A DNA stretch of 64,000 nucleotides from RGIG1995 sp045658315 (lineage in GTDB: Bacteria; Bacillota; Clostridia; Oscillospirales; CAG-272), in the NCBI GenBank assembly GCA_045658315.1, contig JAZOUV010000023.1:21060-85059 (forward strand). Reading direction: 5' to 3'. A model generated the notes under the pieces. The model was not told where the DNA came from and did no database searches. It was given only the letters and a program-made list of their open reading frames with translations. Position 1 is the first letter of the stretch, and each line of letters opens with the position of its first letter. The position numbers and the translations under genes were made by a program. Below, one piece after another: positions 60,139 to 64,000 of the stretch.

Positions 60139-62883
60139 ATGGCAGAGGTAACACGCGGCAATGCTGCTATTGAACTAAAGAATATAAGTAAGACCTTCGG
60201 CTCGGTACACGCAAACAAGGGGATAAACCTTTCGGTAAACAAGGGCGAAATATTAGCACTTTTAGGAGAGAACGGTTCGGGCAAAACAACCTTGATGAAT
60301 ATGTTGTCGGGTATCTACAAGCCCGATGATGGTGAAATCTATATAAACGGAGAAAAGGTTGTGATTCAATCACCCGAGGACTCAAAAAGACTTGGAATAG
60401 GTATGGTGCATCAGCATTTCAAGCTTGTTGAGAAGTTTTCTGCCGCAGATAATATACTTATCGGTTCTGACAATGAAGAGGGCACGGATAAGTACTTATT
60501 AAGAAAAAGCAGATTTAAAAAGATTGGGGATATGAGCCGCAAATTCGGATTTGATATTGATCCCGAAAAATACGTATGTGATATGGGAGTTAGCGAGAAG
60601 CAAACCGTTGAAATATTAAAGGTTCTTTATTACGGAGCAAACGTGCTTATACTTGATGAACCGACGGCTGTGCTTACGCTTCAGGAAAAGGATAAGCTTT
60701 TCTCCATATTGCGTAAAATGAAAAAAAGCGGCTGTGCTATAATTATAATTACCCATAAGCTGAACGAAGTATTAGAGATAAGCGACCGAGTAACGATATT
60801 GCGTAAAGGTGAAAGTATCGGTACGGTAAATACTGCCGAGACAAGTGCAAGAGAGCTTACTGATATGATGGTGGGACGTGCAGTTGAACTTGCTATTGAC
60901 AGACCACAATGTACGAGAGACGAGGTGCTGCTGAAATTAGACAAAGTTACCGTCCCGGGAGAGTCAGGGCTTAAGGCGATTGAAGATGTTTCTTTTGAAC
61001 TGCACAGCGGAGAAATACTTGGCGTTGCCGGTGTTTCGGGATGCGGACAGAGGGAGCTTTGCGAGGTTATTGCGGGTCTTCAAAAGCTTGATGACGGAAA
61101 AATTATATATAAAGACATTGAAATACAGGGTAAATCCACCCGTGAAATAATTAATCTTGGTATAAGTATGAGTTTCGTACCCGAGGATAGACTTGGTATG
61201 GGACTTGCGGCATCACTTAGTATAACAGACAATATGATGCTGAAAAACTACAGCAAAACGAAAGGCCCTTTTGTTGACCGTAAAAAAACGAGAGAAACGG
61301 CGAAGAGGGTTATAAACGAGCTGGAAATTAATACACCCGGAACCGAAACTGCTGTAAGAAAGCTTTCCGGAGGTAACGTACAAAAAGTACTTGTCGGAAG
61401 AGAAATCGAATCTTCTCCTACGGTTATTATTACTGCATATCCCGTAAGAGGTCTTGACATCAACTCTTCATATATCATATATGATATTCTGAATGAGCAA
61501 AAGAAAAAAGGCACGGGCGTTCTTTTTGTAGGTGAAGACCTTGACGTTATGCTTGAACTTTGCGACAGGATCATGGTGCTTTGTCACGGCAAGGTTACAG
61601 GAATCGTTGATGCAAAGGAAGCGACAAAAGAACAGCTTGGTTTGCTTATGACGAATGCAGTCGAGACGGAACAGTCGAGTGACCAAAAGACAGATATCGC
61701 TGAAGCGGGCGAGGTCGAGTACGAATTTAAAGATAACACATCGGGCAAGAAGCCAAAAAAACACAAGGAACCGTTTATACATCTTATAAAGAGGGATGTG
61801 CTTCCTCTGTGGAAGACATCGTCGATATATTTTGCTGCGGTAATGATTGCTCTTGTGATAGGCGGACTGCTTGTTATAATGAACGGAGCAAACCCGTTAA
61901 GCTATTATTCCAATATTCTTGTAGGTTGTTTTAAAAATTCGATAAACCTTAACGGCCTTATAAGGCAGATAATACCGTTGACAATTACGTCGCTTGGTAT
62001 AGCTTTTGCTTTTAAGATGAAGTTCTGGAACGTCGGCGGAGAGGGGCAGTTTATTGCAGGAGCCATTGCCGCAACAGCGGTTGCACACCTTTTCAGAGAG
62101 AGCGATACATCAAGTATAATTGTATTGCTTTGTATGTTCTTGGCAGGTGCTATAGGCGGCGGTTTGATAGGTCTTATTCCGGCAGTGCTCAAGGTTAAAT
62201 TCGGCACAAACGAGACACTTCTTACCCTTATGCTTAACTATATTGTACTTTATTTCTTCATTTTCTTGAAAAAGACGTATTATTTCGGTCAGTTGAATAA
62301 CGGTGTGCCGAATAACAGAGATTTTGCGGCACTTGAAGAAAATGCACACCTGCCTCAGATAACACTTGCCAACGGAATAAGATTTGATGTTTCTTTGATA
62401 ATTGCGTTGGTTCTTGTTGTTGTTTGTTTTATTTACTTTAAGAAGACAAAGCAGGGATATGAGATATCAATAGTAGGCGACAGTATTAATACTGCAAAAT
62501 ATGCAGGTATGAACGTGCCGAAGATAATTATAAGAACTATGTTTTTGAGTGCGGCTGTAATAGGTGTTGCAGGTATGTTTCAGGTGTCCGGCATTGCAAC
62601 CTCATACAGACTGAGTACAGGTATAACGAGTAGTGTTGGCTGGACGGGTGTAATCGTTGCTTGGCTTGCAAAGCTTAATCCCATAGGTATTCTTGTAACA
62701 TCAGTACTTATGTGTATTCTCTCAAAGGGGTCAAGTGTTGCAGAAAGTGCGTTTAATATATCCCCTGCCGTGTCGTCAATTCTGCAAGGTATAATACTGT
62801 TTACGGTTCTTGCGGCAGACTTCTTTATAAACTATAAGTTTGTTTTTAACTTTAAAACAAAAACTGAGGGAGGTAAAAAATGA
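60139..62883 (+). CDS. Nucleoside ABC importer: double ATPase fused to a permease
   Basis: 914 residues from ATG 60139 behind GCAGGAGACGTT. Residues about 1-510 are a duplicated ATPase of the RbsA/NupA type: Walker A GENGSGKTT (43-51), degenerate signature MGVSEKQTVEILK, Walker B LILDEPTAVL; second half GVSGCGQRELCEVI (degenerate Walker A), LSGGNVQKVLVGREI and VIITAYPVRGLD. A charged linker (about 515-555, EQSSDQKTDIAEAGEVEYEF) leads to a permease (about 555-914) with about ten membrane segments and KFWNVGGEGQFIAGAIAA, the branched-chain/ribose-type signature. Separate genes are the norm. No stop or frameshift is present at the junction, so it is a real fusion. The second permease follows. 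Confidence 0.9.
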   Translation: MAEVTRGNAAIELKNISKTFGSVHANKGINLSVNKGEILALLGENGSGKTTLMNMLSGIYKPDDGEIYINGEKVVIQSPEDSKRLGIGMVHQHFKLVEKFSAADNILIGSDNEEGTDKYLLRKSRFKKIGDMSRKFGFDIDPEKYVCDMGVSEKQTVEILKVLYYGANVLILDEPTAVLTLQEKDKLFSILRKMKKSGCAIIIITHKLNEVLEISDRVTILRKGESIGTVNTAETSARELTDMMVGRAVELAIDRPQCTRDEVLLKLDKVTVPGESGLKAIEDVSFELHSGEILGVAGVSGCGQRELCEVIAGLQKLDDGKIIYKDIEIQGKSTREIINLGISMSFVPEDRLGMGLAASLSITDNMMLKNYSKTKGPFVDRKKTRETAKRVINELEINTPGTETAVRKLSGGNVQKVLVGREIESSPTVIITAYPVRGLDINSSYIIYDILNEQKKKGTGVLFVGEDLDVMLELCDRIMVLCHGKVTGIVDAKEATKEQLGLLMTNAVETEQSSDQKTDIAEAGEVEYEFKDNTSGKKPKKHKEPFIHLIKRDVLPLWKTSSIYFAAVMIALVIGGLLVIMNGANPLSYYSNILVGCFKNSINLNGLIRQIIPLTITSLGIAFAFKMKFWNVGGEGQFIAGAIAATAVAHLFRESDTSSIIVLLCMFLAGAIGGGLIGLIPAVLKVKFGTNETLLTLMLNYIVLYFFIFLKKTYYFGQLNNGVPNNRDFAALEENAHLPQITLANGIRFDVSLIIALVLVVVCFIYFKKTKQGYEISIVGDSINTAKYAGMNVPKIIIRTMFLSAAVIGVAGMFQVSGIATSYRLSTGITSSVGWTGVIVAWLAKLNPIGILVTSVLMCILSKGSSVAESAFNISPAVSSILQGIILFTVLAADFFINYKFVFNFKTKTEGGKK

Positions 62884-63866
62884 ATACGATAGTTAAATTC
62901 CTTTTTTACTCCATCAGAATGGGCGTACCCCTTTTGTTCGGTACTGCAGGAGAAATAGTTTCCGAGAAGTCGGGAAGCTTAAACCTCGGTGTGGAAGGCC
63001 TTATGGCGATGGGGGCAATCGGCGGATACTATTTCGGCTGTAAGACAAACAGTATGATAGTTGCTATTTTAGCGGCATTTATTTGTGCGGCGTTGGGGGG
63101 ACTTGTTTATTCGTTTCTTACGATTACGTTTCAGGCAAACCAAAACGTAACGGGACTGACACTCACAATATTCGGTGTAGGTATCTACGAGTTTGTGGGA
63201 AGGTCGCTGACCAGCGGCGGTAAATATCCCGTAATAGACGAGGCATCTCAAATGGTGTTTATGAAGACGGATGTGGGAATCCCCGTGCTTCGTGATATTC
63301 CCTATATCGGCACTCTTTTGTTTTCGTATAACATATTGGTTTATTTGTCGATTGCAGTTGCGATATTGCTTTGGGTATATATTACAAAGACAAAGACGGG
63401 CTTGAAGCTTCGTGCAACGGGGGAAAACTATGGTGCGGCAGATGCTTGCGGTGTAAACGTTTCGCTTTACCGTTATATTCATACCGTGTGTGGTGCGGGT
63501 ATATCGGGACTCGGCGGTCTTTACCTCGGCGTTGTAATAAACGGCGGTGCGTGGAACGAGAGTTGGATAAACGGTATGGGCTGGATTTCGGTTGCACTGG
63601 TTATTTTCGCAAAATGGAATCCTGCAAAAGCTATTTTCGGTTCATTCCTTTTCGGTGCATTGACCGTATTGCAGTCGTGGAAGGGTAATCTTAAAGAAGC
63701 GTTTCCGAGTGTGCTTGGCTGGGTGGACGTTATACCCAATGAATTTTATCAAATGCTTCCCTTTGTAATCACGTTTATCGTGCTTGTGGCATCTTCCATA
63801 AGAGACAAGGGCAGAGGCGACCAGCCGACCTGCTGCGGTATAAACTATTACAGAGAAGAAAGATAA
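62880..63866 (+). CDS. Nucleoside ABC importer permease (NupC-like)
   Basis: 328 residues with about eight membrane segments. It starts with a 4-base overlap with the fused gene. GTAGEIVSEKSGSLNLGVEG carries the conserved ExxxNLGxEG motif of the BMP-type permeases, and NVTGLTLTIFGVGIYEFVGR, KTGLKLRATGENYGAADACG and VNVSLYRYIHTVCGAG follow the family. It pairs with the permease half of the fused protein. Terminator at 63915-63971. Confidence 0.92.
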   Translation: MNTIVKFLFYSIRMGVPLLFGTAGEIVSEKSGSLNLGVEGLMAMGAIGGYYFGCKTNSMIVAILAAFICAALGGLVYSFLTITFQANQNVTGLTLTIFGVGIYEFVGRSLTSGGKYPVIDEASQMVFMKTDVGIPVLRDIPYIGTLLFSYNILVYLSIAVAILLWVYITKTKTGLKLRATGENYGAADACGVNVSLYRYIHTVCGAGISGLGGLYLGVVINGGAWNESWINGMGWISVALVIFAKWNPAKAIFGSFLFGALTVLQSWKGNLKEAFPSVLGWVDVIPNEFYQMLPFVITFIVLVASSIRDKGRGDQPTCCGINYYREER

Positions 63867-63914
63867 GATATAACACTCTGTAAAAAGATAAAATGCAGTG
63901 CAAATAAACAGTTG

Positions 63915-63971
63915 GTGCAAACATTATAAGTCCTTCACTCCGGAAAGTGCTTATAATGTTTGCACTTTGTT
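63915..63971 (+). terminator. Terminator after the nucleoside importer operon
   Basis: GTGCAAACATTATAAG / CTTATAATGTTTGCAC, a perfect 16-bp stem, followed by TTTGTTT. Confidence 0.85.
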
Positions 63972-64000
63972 TATTATTAGTTGGTTTTACGCATCGGTAT

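Overview
The window reads as a chromosomal segment of an anaerobic low-to-moderate GC Clostridia-type Firmicute, probably an uncultured gut lineage. Supporting signs are the infC-rpmI-rplT order, a cysteine T-box, a Re-citrate synthase-like gene next to aconitase and isocitrate dehydrogenase, one-step diaminopimelate dehydrogenase, polyamine and BMP-type nucleoside ABC importers, and many TTGACA-N17-TATAAT promoters with strong GGAGG ribosome-binding sites. The taxonomy is inferred from gene content only.

Layout. 1-4.8 kb (minus strand): topA (cut by the window edge), dprA, a SpoU-family RNA methyltransferase and the infC-rpmI-rplT translation operon with a long leader. 4.9-7.7 kb (plus): a membrane-anchored envelope protein, a VanY-type D,D-carboxypeptidase and a nitroreductase. 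7.8-11.9 kb (minus): purE-purF-purN-purH without purM. 11.9-13.0 kb: an AT-rich patch with a tiny Cys-rich ORF, a SLOG-family protein and an XRE regulator. 13.0-15.6 kb: Cys T-box, cysE, cysS. 15.6-20 kb: a lipoprotein, rpsO and pnp. 20.3-23.4 kb: a giant secreted beta-helix/cysteine-peptidase-like protein. 23.7-25.9 kb: a DUF1538 membrane protein with a tandem P-II-like protein. 25.9-27.0 kb: a gene-free, repeat-rich stretch ending in a structured leader. 27.0-30.9 kb: potABCD. 31-32 kb: an SDR oxidoreductase. 32.1-32.9 kb: tRNA-Ser(GCU), a duplicated tRNA 3' end and an array of small hairpins. 33-38 kb (minus): Re-citrate synthase, GntR regulator, aconitase and isocitrate dehydrogenase. 38.3-45.7 kb: MgtE, an orphan TIM-barrel protein, TrmO, a lipid kinase, a C26 amidohydrolase, Ddh and an RluA-type pseudouridine synthase. 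45.8-50.9 kb: mtaB and a large single-chain purL. 51-56.2 kb: an ATPase, a small lipoprotein and a two-gene surface-protein operon. 56.2-56.4 kb: a second hairpin array. 56.6-57.9 kb: gdhA. 58.2-63.9 kb: xpt and a BMP-type nucleoside ABC importer whose ATPase is fused to one permease.

How the genes fit together. Purine metabolism appears three times: de novo purEFNH and purL, and salvage/uptake by xpt plus the importer. The citrate-to-2-oxoglutarate branch (33-38 kb) and NADP-type GdhA would together make glutamate. Two secreted beta-helix proteins, one beside a SASA-like protein that lacks its catalytic residues, suggest a family of surface proteins.

The strongest candidates for something undescribed are (i) the potA leader, which has two copies of the same 7-nt segment and two complements, one complement running into the potA ribosome-binding site, and (ii) two hairpin-array elements, at 32.5 kb and 56.2 kb, whose long-range complementary segments covary.
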